Source: JBBSJZ01 sp041739875 (GTDB lineage Bacteria > Planctomycetota > Planctomycetia > Pirellulales > Pirellulaceae). From it: a DNA stretch of 64,000 nucleotides. The notes beneath the pieces were generated by a model that saw only the letters and a list, made by a program, of their open reading frames with translations, did no database searches and was not told where the DNA came from. Location: the NCBI GenBank assembly GCA_041739875.1, contig JBGSNA010000226.1, positions 1 to 64,000 on the forward strand. The letters run 5' to 3'. Made by a program: the position numbers and the translations under genes. Shown one piece after another: positions 52,987 to 61,250 of this stretch (the stretch's first letter is position 1; the number at the start of each line of letters is the position of its first letter).

Positions 52987-54126
52987 CTACCGGCTCACCG
53001 CTGCACTGATGGGATGGTCCTGCGAAATGGATTCGTCCTGCGAAAGATCAATGACCAAAGCTCTATCACGAAGCTTGAACGAACCATCACCCACGACTCG
53101 ATCACCCTCGCTGATACCTTGAGTCACGATGACTGTGCCATCAATGGACGGACCAGTCTTGACTTCACGAACGTAAGCACGAAGCGCTCCTTGATCGTCC
53201 TTTAATGCGACATAAACAAACTCAATCGCTGGGGATCGTCGAATAGATTGAGCCGGGACCACAATCGCCGTAGTCTCGGGTCCGTACTCGACACGCACTT
53301 TCACCGCATCATTGGGTTGAAGAAACGCAGGAGGATTCTTGAGTCTGGCTCGTCCCATTAAATTACGTGTCGAACGATCAGCAATCGCGTCGAGCGCAAC
53401 GAGTTCTGCGGATAGACGGTCCACGTTCATGAGCAAGCCAATTTCTTGGCCAATCTCGACGGCGTCCGCGACCGATTGTGGCATCATAAAATCGACGTCG
53501 ACGTAATCGTCGACTCCCTGCAACGTCGCGATCTCGGCACCCTCACTTAGATATTGCCCGACGTGAGTGTCAACCATGCCAACTCTGGCTTGAAATGGTG
53601 CCGTCAATGTTTTCTTTTCGATGATAGCGCTCAAGCGAGCTACGTCGGCATCGCTTTGGGCCATGTCTGCGACCGCTTGGTCAATCTCGTTGGCGCTCGA
53701 GGCGTTCTCCCGGGCGACACGGCGTGTACGTTCCAACATCGACTGAGCCTTTTGCTGGTGAGCTTTTGCGGACACGAGCATTGCGTCCTCGACTTGGTGG
53801 TCGAGAACGACCAATACTTGACCCGTCTTCACAGAGCCGCCGGACTCCAAAGCAATGGACGTAACTTGTCCCGCAACTTCATTTCGCAGGGTGATCGATC
53901 TTGGGGCACGGATGGTGCCAATCGCCGTTGCGGATGCACGAAACTTCAACGACTTTGCTGCCGATGAACGGACAGACTCAGGCATTTCGGGAGGTGGTTC
54001 TTGTTTACTCGCTGCGACAATTTGATCGTATTTGAACCAAGCCAAATAGCCACCAATTCCCAGGACGACAGCGAGGACGCCGATCGACCCCAGCCCTACA
54101 GCGAGGGACTGGTAACGACTCTTCAA
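52987..54126 (-). CDS. RND efflux periplasmic adaptor (membrane fusion protein)
   Basis: This 379-residue adaptor has an N-terminal membrane anchor (VGLGSIGVLAVVLGIGGYLAW), biotinyl-lipoyl-like halves (LRNEVAGQVTSIALESGGSVKTGQVLVVLD and LTAPFQARVGMVDTHVGQYLSEGAEIATL), an alpha-hairpin between them, and beta-barrel and C-terminal membrane-proximal domains ending KVGPSIDGTVIVTQGI-like. It links the RND transporter to an outer-membrane channel. It lies 6 bases upstream of the transporter gene in the same operon. Confidence 0.94.
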   Translation of the reverse strand: MKSRYQSLAVGLGSIGVLAVVLGIGGYLAWFKYDQIVAASKQEPPPEMPESVRSSAAKSLKFRASATAIGTIRAPRSITLRNEVAGQVTSIALESGGSVKTGQVLVVLDHQVEDAMLVSAKAHQQKAQSMLERTRRVARENASSANEIDQAVADMAQSDADVARLSAIIEKKTLTAPFQARVGMVDTHVGQYLSEGAEIATLQGVDDYVDVDFMMPQSVADAVEIGQEIGLLMNVDRLSAELVALDAIADRSTRNLMGRARLKNPPAFLQPNDAVKVRVEYGPETTAIVVPAQSIRRSPAIEFVYVALKDDQGALRAYVREVKTGPSIDGTVIVTQGISEGDRVVGDGSFKLRDRALVIDLSQDESISQDHPISAAVSR

Positions 54127-54185
54127 TTCCAGTTCCTTAATTCAACGTGAATGAGGCGATTCTTCGCAGATCAATTGCCGTCATT

Positions 54186-55277
54186 CTAACCACGGTCAAC
54201 TTCTTCGCGACTGGTCATTCGGGATTCATACAAACTTAAGCCATGCAAAGCGTGGTAAAGGACGCCACATTCCAAATCGACACCGTCGCAACGCTCAAGG
54301 GTATGACACAAACGACGCACCGCAAGTTCGACCCAGGGCTCAGCTAATGTCGAATCATCCGCCGCGATCGCCAAAAACTCCAACACATGTCCCGTCGTCC
54401 CAATCGACTGGCCCAAGTCTCGTGTCCAACCATTTCGATGCATGTAAGAAGTCGAATAGGAACCGTCAGGATTTTGATTTGCCCTCGCTTGACGGATCGC
54501 GGCATCAACCGTCGCCTGGGCATTCGCCCAAACGCCTGTCAGCTCGGCTCCTTCGGATTTACGTTTGGCAAGCGTCATCGCAATGCCTATCAAGCGATGC
54601 GTACCACCACACACAGCCTCCTCAATTCCTTGGCTCAACTCCACTTCGAGTAACAACTCGGTGCTGTAATCGATACCATCTCGTGCGATCCAAGTGTTCG
54701 TGGTCGGTCGATACGCGGTCACCGCAATGAGCGTCCAACTGAATTCATACTCAAAGTTTAAAGGGACGTCGTACTCCGCTTGATTCACCCAATCGAGCAT
54801 CGAGACATCATCTGATCCGACACGAATTGTCTCGTCGGGTCGCAAACCAGCTTGAACCAAGACGGCTAACCACTGGTCTCGATGACCTTGGCCGATCTTG
54901 GAAGTCGGCTCGACATCCATCCTCAAGCCACGACGATTGCCTGGACCAACCGGATCACCAACCACGGGTGCAAAGCCCTCGAGCGGACCACCGGCGAGAA
55001 GATACTCGACTGCGTGCTGCTCTCCAGCGTTCGTTTGGATCTCAAAGCCTTGACCGTAAGCCAACACGCCATGCAGGATCTGCCAAGCTCCGTGGACATC
55101 CGTCGTTAGTGTACGAGTCTGCTTGTTGACTTGTAATGTTCGACGTACCTGCTCGAGCAGCGATGTTGTGGACACCGGCAAAGGCTCCACTTCGACGACG
55201 GGAACACTCCTTGCCGGACAGCCGACAAACGGCATCAGAAAAAGAATGACGGCTAAATGGCAAAAGAATCGCTTCAT
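54186..55277 (-). CDS. Lipoprotein with possible alpha/alpha-toroid fold
   Basis: This 363-residue protein has a lipoprotein signal: MKRFFCHLAVILFLMPFVGC, with Cys20 as the acylation site. The helical body contains QNPDGSYSTSYM, ELTNWxxxx-type helices and VLEFLAIAADDSTLAEPWVELAVRRL, reminiscent of the repeat helices with QxxDGSW-like turns of terpenoid-cyclase/toroid proteins. The acidic catalytic DxDD motif of cyclases is not seen. ATG 55277 was preferred to the TTG three codons upstream. It lies between the RND operon and the FlgI-like gene, all leftward; the spacing of 59 and 96 bases leaves co-transcription open. Confidence 0.65.
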   Translation of the reverse strand: MKRFFCHLAVILFLMPFVGCPARSVPVVEVEPLPVSTTSLLEQVRRTLQVNKQTRTLTTDVHGAWQILHGVLAYGQGFEIQTNAGEQHAVEYLLAGGPLEGFAPVVGDPVGPGNRRGLRMDVEPTSKIGQGHRDQWLAVLVQAGLRPDETIRVGSDDVSMLDWVNQAEYDVPLNFEYEFSWTLIAVTAYRPTTNTWIARDGIDYSTELLLEVELSQGIEEAVCGGTHRLIGIAMTLAKRKSEGAELTGVWANAQATVDAAIRQARANQNPDGSYSTSYMHRNGWTRDLGQSIGTTGHVLEFLAIAADDSTLAEPWVELAVRRLCHTLERCDGVDLECGVLYHALHGLSLYESRMTSREEVDRG

Positions 55278-55373
55278 GCGATTCAAAGTGTGCTTGAGCG
55301 GGAAAGCATGTCAACTAAGAAAACTGTGGTCGCGCTGACTTCAACACAGGAAAACCTAAACGCCGGAAAACGA

Positions 55374-57104
55374 CTACTTTTTTGCCAAACCGTTGCCGGT
55401 TGGTTCCTCGATGACTGTTTCGTCGATTTCATTGCCCTGGTCATCGCGATGATACGTGCGAAGTGATCGCGGCAGCGGATCAAATGCGAGCTGGTCCTTC
55501 AAATAGCCAGCTTCCTTAGCTTTTCGAAGGGTGCCGATGACGTCACCGTATTCGCCACCGATCGATACGATCCCAGCAACGATTTGCTCGATCGAATTCG
55601 GCACGGTGACGCGTTTGTCCTGTTGACCCGCCTGAAATCGGCTAATTCGGATCTGGCCGGGTTGAGACGGTTCGGGCTTGAGCAAGAAACCGTCACTCCC
55701 AAACAGAAACTCTGGGATCGCGAGCGGGCCAAGCGTCCCAAGCAACACGATTTCCGGGGTTTCGTTGGTCGACACGACGACCGCTGGCGAGCCTTCGGAA
55801 CTGACTTTGTACAGCCGAAACGATTTACCAATTGCCTTGCCCGCGAGCGAGAGCCGGCCGTCTGCACGTCGACGAATCGCACAAAACGCACCATAGCGAG
55901 TCTCCAAACTCGGTTGATCCAACAGCCTTTGTAGCGACTCGACGGCAAGATGCTGCTCGAGCCCTTCTAATGCCGCTAGTCCCGGATATCGAAACGCTGG
56001 TTGAATGCGAATGGCTTCTTCAAGTGGCTCGATCGACTCAACGCGATCCAAATAAGCGAGCGCTTCCGCCGCGTAGAATTTGAGTTCTGGGTTGTTTGTT
56101 TCAAGGGCTGCGGTCAAAGTCGGTATCGCGCTCTCACCGAGGGCTTCAAGCTGGTTGGCTGCATCGGCCGCTGTTGCTGGCTCACGCAGTCGCTTTCCCA
56201 GATCCACCAATCGCTGTTGCGTATCCGCAGATTCCGGCTTTACACCGATCGCACCGACAATCGCCATCAGCCTCGCTTGCTGACCTCGATAACGCGGGTG
56301 CATGTCAATCTCGATGTAGTCGTCTTCGGTTGCTTTGGCGATGCCGCGTCGTGTTGTACCGTCAAAGAAAAAGAAACGTCGATTGATCGCCGCAGCCAAT
56401 CCAGCGGACATTTTCACGTGCTGGAATTCTGGCCGTAGAATTAGACCCAGCTTGCGATCGATCTGGATTCGTCCACCGCCGACGACGCGGCCTTCGACTT
56501 TAAGTGCATCGTCGCTGCCGCCTTGAAGGTTCGCACGCGTGAGCACTTGGCCGGTCCCGATGACCATCACGTCGCTCTTGCGAACTGAGTTTTGAATATT
56601 TTGCTGGTGTCGCAATCGAGTGTCCATCAACCAACCGGCACTCAGATTAGATACCTTGCTGCGTGGCGGAGTAGAAATCAACAGATCAACCGAGTCACCT
56701 CGCTGGGCACCCGCTGGTACGACGGCCTGGACTCGCACCAGCGCTGTCTCCGGCAACTCGAGAAACTGGTTAGGATCCTTAATGTCATGTCGCTTCATTT
56801 CTTCAAGCAATTGATCACGCAACATCGACGGGTCGGCCGGACCACCTGTACCGGGCAAGCCGTTGACGATGGCAACGCCTTCAACATTGATGGCATTGAG
56901 TCCTCGTGGGATCGCGGCTTCACGAACGAGATCCGGAGGCTCTGGGACTTTCAGCAAATCATTGAGTCGCTGGCCTTCGGTGTCTTCTTTGCTACCGGGC
57001 CATAGAGACGAACAACCGGCAATACAGAGCAACGTGACGGCAAGGGCACCGAAATGCCATGCCGGGTGCCCACAGGCCAAACGGATCGGTGAGTTTCGTA
57101 GCAT
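55374..57104 (-). CDS. Lipoprotein with FlgI-like domain and HEAT repeats
   Basis: This 576-residue protein has a lipoprotein signal with Cys31 in LCIAGCSS. The next 250 residues resemble the flagellar P-ring protein FlgI: INVEGVAIVNGLPGTGGP at about 72-89, AVVPAGAQRGDSVDLLIST, SAGLAAAINRRF. HEAT-like helical repeats follow (LEALGESAIPTLTAALETNNPELKFYAAEALAYL). No flagellar genes lie nearby and the lipid anchor is not a FlgI feature, so it probably forms another envelope ring or scaffold. The start is supported by the signal peptide only. The divergent zinc-ribbon gene starts 33 bases away. Confidence 0.75.
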   Translation of the reverse strand: MLRNSPIRLACGHPAWHFGALAVTLLCIAGCSSLWPGSKEDTEGQRLNDLLKVPEPPDLVREAAIPRGLNAINVEGVAIVNGLPGTGGPADPSMLRDQLLEEMKRHDIKDPNQFLELPETALVRVQAVVPAGAQRGDSVDLLISTPPRSKVSNLSAGWLMDTRLRHQQNIQNSVRKSDVMVIGTGQVLTRANLQGGSDDALKVEGRVVGGGRIQIDRKLGLILRPEFQHVKMSAGLAAAINRRFFFFDGTTRRGIAKATEDDYIEIDMHPRYRGQQARLMAIVGAIGVKPESADTQQRLVDLGKRLREPATAADAANQLEALGESAIPTLTAALETNNPELKFYAAEALAYLDRVESIEPLEEAIRIQPAFRYPGLAALEGLEQHLAVESLQRLLDQPSLETRYGAFCAIRRRADGRLSLAGKAIGKSFRLYKVSSEGSPAVVVSTNETPEIVLLGTLGPLAIPEFLFGSDGFLLKPEPSQPGQIRISRFQAGQQDKRVTVPNSIEQIVAGIVSIGGEYGDVIGTLRKAKEAGYLKDQLAFDPLPRSLRTYHRDDQGNEIDETVIEEPTGNGLAKK

Positions 57105-57136
57105 CCTGCCACGCTTTATGTTGGTGCGTTGTAATG

Positions 57137-57277
57137 ATGTCCGATAAAACGGCCCAGAAAACTAGGCCGACGTGTCGTCATACCGAAGTCTTAACCGCCA
57201 AGGCAAGGGAATCTAACGATGATGCGGCCGATTATCGTGAAGTAAAGCGATACGATTGCCTGGAATGCCAATCTTGA
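57137..57277 (+). CDS. 46-residue zinc-ribbon-like protein
   Basis: ATG 57137 opens a frame of 46 residues: it begins MSDKTAQKTRPTCRHTEVL and ends VKRYDCLECQS. The spacing of Cys-x-His in PTCRHTE and Cys-x2-Cys in DCLECQ is that of a small zinc ribbon, and the charged, hydrophilic middle suits a soluble protein. There is an ATG directly upstream as well (57134). No good ribosome binding site is visible, which lowers confidence. It is divergent from the FlgI-like gene and convergent with the M16 gene. Confidence 0.5.
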   Translation: MSDKTAQKTRPTCRHTEVLTAKARESNDDAADYREVKRYDCLECQS

Positions 57278-57304
57278 AGCGAGTCGCCTCTTGTCCGAAC
57301 GAAA

Positions 57305-57344
57305 ACTCACGCCGTGAAACCGGCACTCACTCCGTGAAACTAGT
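57305..57344. repeat. 20-bp tandem duplication with partial extension
   Basis: ACTCACGCCGTGAAACCGGC is followed by ACTCACTCCGTGAAACTAGT and a further GTGAAACG, in the spacer before the M16 gene end. The rest of this 206-base stretch (57278-57483) holds nothing recognisable. Confidence 0.85.
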
Positions 57345-57483
57345 GAAACGCGTTCAAAGAGCGCTGCTCGCATCGATGTCATTGGTTGGATGCAGCACTC
57401 AAGTTCATCATGCGGTTTGCGAACTCGGCGTCTGAACTGCACCCCAATGCACGTTGATGATTACTTCGACACTCGCTTATCAG

Positions 57484-58725
57484 CTACTGTCCGCGGAAGA
57501 TGATTGCGTGAGCCTGATCGGGCTGGAGTTGGTCCAACCAGTCGATGATTTCGTCATCACCGTAGCCCAACATGGTCTCAGCATACTTTGCATCGGGAAT
57601 CATTTCGCCATAGTAAATCAGCGACGTGCTACCCTCGGAAGTGTACTCGCCCGCATTGGGATCATGCATCTCGATGCTGCCGCGAATCGTGTCCCGAATA
57701 TAGTCGAGCCAATCGCGAGCACGCACGTCGGGGCTGCGAATCAACTTCCAAAAGGCATCCAAGACTCGTTGCGGTTCGTTGCTTGTTTGGGCAACAAAGC
57801 CAACAAAGCCTCCATCGGCGTGCATAGCACCAGTGAAGTCCGGCGAGTAGGCAAGATGTGAATCCTCTCGCACTAAACGATTCAGCGGCGAGCCCAGTGC
57901 GCCACCAGAAAAGACTTCGCCCATAAAATCCCAACGCAGGAGTTGGTCCATCGCTGGGACAAGCGGGAATAGCAAATAGACGACGGAGTCTTCGAACGAG
58001 GTCTCGATCGTCGTCGTCTGTCCTGCTTTCCATGTGGGAAGCTTCCCATAGCTGGCCGGCCGATCTCGCGGGCTAAGTTTGCGATCGGGAATCCGCTCAC
58101 ACAGCGGCGTGATCACATCCAGTAATTCATTTCGTTCGATGTCGCCGGCAACGAATAGCGAAGCTCGGTTGCGCGAGTAGCCGAGTTGGTGCGCATGCCG
58201 CAATCGACTCGGTTCAATCGCTCCCAGCGACTCCTCACTACCGAGTTGGTCGTGGCCGAGTGGATGACCTGGCCACAGCACGCTAGGAAGTCGGCACGTC
58301 GCATGCGACGAGGGCGCCGAATGCCACTCGTCGATCTCTTGGAGAATGACCTCTCGCTCCGCTTCGATGTCTTCGATACGCAGCAGCGGCCGCGCGATCA
58401 TATCGGTGAGGATATCCATTGCGTCCGCCCAGACTCGCTTGGGGATATCCGCACCGAACGAGGTGTAATCATGACCGGTCTCCGCATCACCGCCACCGCC
58501 GTGACGCACGAGTCTCGCCTCGGTGTCACGGTACCCGCCAGGAAACTTCTCGGTACCACGCGATGGGAGATGCTCGAACCAATGATAGATACCCTCCCCA
58601 CCGCCAATCGCATCATCGGCGCTGCCGACGAACATGACCCAACTCACAGATACCGTGTTGACGGGCAGCCGTTGATAATAAACCGGAACTCCAAACGGCC
58701 CATCGATTCTCTCGAAGTCGATCAT
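57484..58725 (-). CDS. M16-family zinc peptidase
   Basis: This is a 413-residue M16 (pitrilysin/insulinase-like) peptidase. The inverted zinc motif is HWFEH in GIYHWFEHLPSRGTEKFPGG (His48, Glu51, His52) and the distal Glu is in EAEREVILQEIDEW. The second half of the M16 domain pair is recognisable by the RNRASLFVAGDI and SPLNRLVREDSHLAY segments. It lacks a signal peptide, so it is probably cytoplasmic or exported by another route. It is leftward with no close partner; the ATG at 58725 is followed directly by the conserved beta-strand. Confidence 0.88.
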   Translation of the reverse strand: MIDFERIDGPFGVPVYYQRLPVNTVSVSWVMFVGSADDAIGGGEGIYHWFEHLPSRGTEKFPGGYRDTEARLVRHGGGGDAETGHDYTSFGADIPKRVWADAMDILTDMIARPLLRIEDIEAEREVILQEIDEWHSAPSSHATCRLPSVLWPGHPLGHDQLGSEESLGAIEPSRLRHAHQLGYSRNRASLFVAGDIERNELLDVITPLCERIPDRKLSPRDRPASYGKLPTWKAGQTTTIETSFEDSVVYLLFPLVPAMDQLLRWDFMGEVFSGGALGSPLNRLVREDSHLAYSPDFTGAMHADGGFVGFVAQTSNEPQRVLDAFWKLIRSPDVRARDWLDYIRDTIRGSIEMHDPNAGEYTSEGSTSLIYYGEMIPDAKYAETMLGYGDDEIIDWLDQLQPDQAHAIIFRGQ

Positions 58726-58775
58726 TCCATGTGACTTTCTAACTAATTGGACATACTGGTTCGCTCGGCGACGAA

Positions 58776-59156
58776 TTAACGCAGTTTTTCGTTTTCCAAG
58801 TGCCGTTTTGCGTCGCGTCGCGTTTTTTTGTCGAGATTACGACGCAGGGATTCGGTGAGATCGATTCCCGATTGATTGGCTAAACAAATCGTTACGAACA
58901 ACACATCGGCCAATTCATCCGCAAGATCGCCCCGCGACTCGCCAGGCTTGCTCGATTGTTCGCCGCAAGTTCGCGAGAGGATTCTCGCGACTTCACCGAC
59001 TTCTTCAACGAGTTGGGCCAGATTGGTCAACTCATGAAAGTAACGGACGCCGATCGTTTGAATCCACTGGTCCACTTGGTCTTGCGCTTCACGAACCGTC
59101 ATCGGTGGTGGCGGGCCATCCGATGACCATTGCGACGTCTGCTGCGGTTCGCTCAT
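58776..59156 (-). CDS. MazG-like nucleotide pyrophosphohydrolase
   Basis: This 126-residue protein has a single MazG-type helical domain: ELTNLAQLVEEVGEVARILSR with the metal-binding EExxE pattern, then DLADELADVLFVTICLANQSGID with the second ExxD set, and KTRRDAKRHLE. It probably hydrolyses a non-canonical NTP. I placed the start at ATG 59156; the open frame extends much further upstream through the FG-GAP gene region without any family features. It lies 10 bases after the FG-GAP gene, so they likely share a transcript. Confidence 0.85.
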   Translation of the reverse strand: MSEPQQTSQWSSDGPPPPMTVREAQDQVDQWIQTIGVRYFHELTNLAQLVEEVGEVARILSRTCGEQSSKPGESRGDLADELADVLFVTICLANQSGIDLTESLRRNLDKKTRRDAKRHLENEKLR

Positions 59157-59166
59157 GGGGCAAGAC

Positions 59167-60378
59167 TCACTGAGCCAAAAGCAGATAGGTGCCACTCTTC
59201 CCAGCGACTGCGAGATCTTGCTTGCCGTCGGCATTGAGATCCTGCGCAACGATCTGCAAGCCACATCCGACATGGCCTTCTTCAATCGTGTGTCGAGTGA
59301 AGGCAAGCGTCTTGGAGTCCCAGGTGTAGTAATAGAGACACGGCATCTCCTGGCCACCAGGATCCTTGCCATTGTGTGCGTAATAACGCTTGCCCGTGAT
59401 AAGGTCTTCCGTACCGTCACCATCCACATCGGCCCAATGAAGCACGTGGGGCTGGCTGTACGATTTGTCAATCATGTGCTCAGTCCATGTTAACTTTCCG
59501 GCATCATCCTTGCCGTCGTTGTGCCACCACATCAAACCGTAGTCGTGGCCATTACCAAAGATCAGATCGTTCTTGCCGTCGCCGTCCAAGTCACGAACCG
59601 TCATTGGCAAGCTTGAGTGCAAGTCCCAATCCGAATGGAATGTCCAGGGCCCCGACCACGCGCCGTCAACGGGCTGCTCATACCAACCTTGACCCACGAG
59701 AACGTCCGCACGTCCGTCACCACTGATGTCACCCACGGCAACTCCGTGGCCATTGCCTTTGGGCCCCAACTCATGGGACACGAGCTCAAATTGCGCTGGC
59801 TTCGTCGCTGGCTCCTTGGCGTTTGCCTTGGCCTTCTTGGCGGGTTCAGTTGATTCGGCTTTGGGAACTAAACGCCAGACAACCATCGGCACATCTTTCT
59901 TCCAACTATTGACGACCCATTCCGGTGTCCCATCACCATCGATGTCGTGCATCAACTGGCCTTCATTGCACGTGTTGCCTGTGTCGACAAGCAAATGTTT
60001 GGTCCAAGTTTTTCCCAGTCGCAAACCTTCGTCGCCAGGATTTTCGTACCAGTGAACTTCGGTCGGCAAGAATGAGCCAGCAATCACATCCAACCGGCCG
60101 TCACCATTCATATCCCAAAGGAAGTCCCCGTTGCTTTCAACATAGCCGTTCCAATCTTCGATCTGGCGCAAGGGCCGCGGCGCCCAATCGCCCGAGCGGT
60201 ACCAGTTTCGACCGGCGACGATATCCGCTTGTCCGTCTCCGTCGATGTCGCCCGCCGCGATACCTTCGTTGGCATCAATCGTTAGCAGCCTGGCAACGAA
60301 ACGAGGCTCCTCCGCAATCGCGTAGCCTAGAGAAAACAGTGTGATGATGAATGACAGTTGGCTGAATTTTCGAATCAT
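59167..60378 (-). CDS. Secreted FG-GAP/VCBS repeat protein
   Basis: This 403-residue protein has a signal peptide (MIRKFSQLSFIITLFSLGY, cleavage near AIAEE) followed by about six to seven repeats with calcium-type loops: DIDGDGQADIV, DMNGDGRLDVI, DIDGDGTPEWV, DISGDGRADVL, DLDGDGKNDLI, DVDGDGTEDLI, and DLNADGKQDLA. They form an FG-GAP seven-blade propeller. It may bind a ligand at the cell surface; the function is unknown. ATG 60378 was chosen because AGGA lies at good distance upstream; ATG 60387 is possible. It precedes the MazG gene. Confidence 0.88.
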   Translation of the reverse strand: MIRKFSQLSFIITLFSLGYAIAEEPRFVARLLTIDANEGIAAGDIDGDGQADIVAGRNWYRSGDWAPRPLRQIEDWNGYVESNGDFLWDMNGDGRLDVIAGSFLPTEVHWYENPGDEGLRLGKTWTKHLLVDTGNTCNEGQLMHDIDGDGTPEWVVNSWKKDVPMVVWRLVPKAESTEPAKKAKANAKEPATKPAQFELVSHELGPKGNGHGVAVGDISGDGRADVLVGQGWYEQPVDGAWSGPWTFHSDWDLHSSLPMTVRDLDGDGKNDLIFGNGHDYGLMWWHNDGKDDAGKLTWTEHMIDKSYSQPHVLHWADVDGDGTEDLITGKRYYAHNGKDPGGQEMPCLYYYTWDSKTLAFTRHTIEEGHVGCGLQIVAQDLNADGKQDLAVAGKSGTYLLLAQ

Positions 60379-60573
60379 GAACGACATCCTAAAACGAAGG
60401 TGGGGTGGGACCTCTATGCTAACCGCCACAGGTCACTCGTGTCGCGGGCTAGTAAAACAGCACCACCCCATCCCCCCTGAACTGCCTCATCGCACCTAAT
60501 CCATTGAAAATCGCAGATTTTTCGGCGGATTTTGACTATGGTGACTTGGTTGGAGCTGCTGCATCGGGATGAT

Positions 60574-60588
60574 GGTGAATTGTTCACC
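60574..60588. promoter_or_regulatory. 15-bp inverted repeat, candidate operator
   Basis: GGTGAA, TTG, TTCACC form a perfect 6-bp palindrome in the spacer upstream of the MaoC-like gene. It may bind a regulator. Confidence 0.35.
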
Positions 60589-60602
60589 AGACGTCTTTGT
60601 GC

Positions 60603-60663
60603 GACCGGAAGTCGGATTTAGGCGTCCCTCAAGTCGGATCCAGGCGACCTGAAGTCGGAATCC
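60603..60663. repeat. Tandem repeat, 21-22-bp unit, about 2.8 copies
   Basis: Units start GACCGGAAGTCGGATTTAGG, GTCCCTCAAGTCGGATCCAG and GACCTGAAGTCGGAATCC; each carries AAGTCGGA and the first two end AGGC. An open frame reads through them into the MaoC-like gene, which misplaces the gene start if taken as the N-terminus. Confidence 0.85.
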
Positions 60664-60719
60664 GAGACAAAACCTCGGCCCATGTTAGCCCCACCACTTT
60701 TCAACTTATCGAGCTAGCC

Positions 60720-61235
60720 TTGGATTCTCATACTGCAACTGACCTGCTGTATTTCGAGGACTTAAATGTGAACGACCGCTGGTTGAGTGAATGGCGCGAG
60801 GTCACTGCGGATGACGTTTCCGACTTTGCGATACTGACGGGCGACGATGATCCGCTGCACAAACAAGACAGCGACAATACGCGTTCACCCTTTGGCGAAC
60901 CCGTTGCTCACGGCTTACTTGGCCTGAGCTTGCTAGCTGGCCTGAGCAGCCAAAACCCTCGTGCGGCAACGTTAGCTCTCGTTGGAATTACGGATTGGCA
61001 ATTCGAAGCCCCCATATTCTTCAATGACCGCGTCCAGGTTTTAACCTCAGTCGAGAAACTCGAACTGCACGGTCGTCGTGCCGGCCGCGTGACCTGGGTG
61101 CGACAATTGCTCAACCAGCACGGTCGCGTTGTGCAGCGAGGTCGGTTCGTCACGTTAGTCTCAACACGTGCCCGTGCTCGACGTGTCGCAGCCCAACATC
61201 AAACGCCATCGGATGTGAGTACAGTCGCGAAATAA
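60720..61235 (+). CDS. MaoC-like hot-dog dehydratase
   Basis: This is a protein of about 171 residues. The MaoC domain starts YFEDLNVNDRWLSEWREVTADDVSDFAILTGDDDPLH, with the catalytic Asp/His pair in GDDDPLHKQD and the hot-dog helix FGEPVAHGLLGLSLLAGL. These hydrate or dehydrate acyl-CoA-type thioesters. The start is uncertain: TTG 60720 keeps the conserved YFEDL strand, GTG 60768 has a better ribosome binding site (GAGGA) but would remove it, and the open frame continues upstream through a tandem repeat. It converges with folD. Confidence 0.8.
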   Translation: MDSHTATDLLYFEDLNVNDRWLSEWREVTADDVSDFAILTGDDDPLHKQDSDNTRSPFGEPVAHGLLGLSLLAGLSSQNPRAATLALVGITDWQFEAPIFFNDRVQVLTSVEKLELHGRRAGRVTWVRQLLNQHGRVVQRGRFVTLVSTRARARRVAAQHQTPSDVSTVAK

Positions 61236-61250
61236 GGGCTAATCGCCCTT
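61234..61250. terminator. Hairpin over both stop codons of convergent genes
   Basis: AAGGGC, TAATC, GCCCTT form a 6-bp stem that overlaps the TAA of the MaoC-like gene and the stop of folD. No T-run; it could act in both directions. Confidence 0.45.

Larger units (their letters stand above)
60379..60719. other. 341-base divergent spacer
   Basis: It lies between the leftward FG-GAP gene and the MaoC-like gene. It contains GTTCAGGGGGGATGG near 60468 on the minus strand, a perfect GGTGAA-TTG-TTCACC inverted repeat (60574-60588), and a tandem repeat (60603-60663). No gene seen. Confidence 0.55.

Noticed and set aside
59157..59471. N-terminal extension of the MazG-like gene
   Set aside because: The open frame continues upstream inside the FG-GAP gene, but the extra residues lack MazG features and a good ATG lies at 59154-59156.
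60597..60719. Extended N-terminus of the MaoC-like protein
   Set aside because: It would translate the tandem repeat at 60603-60663; the conserved domain starts only near YFEDL.
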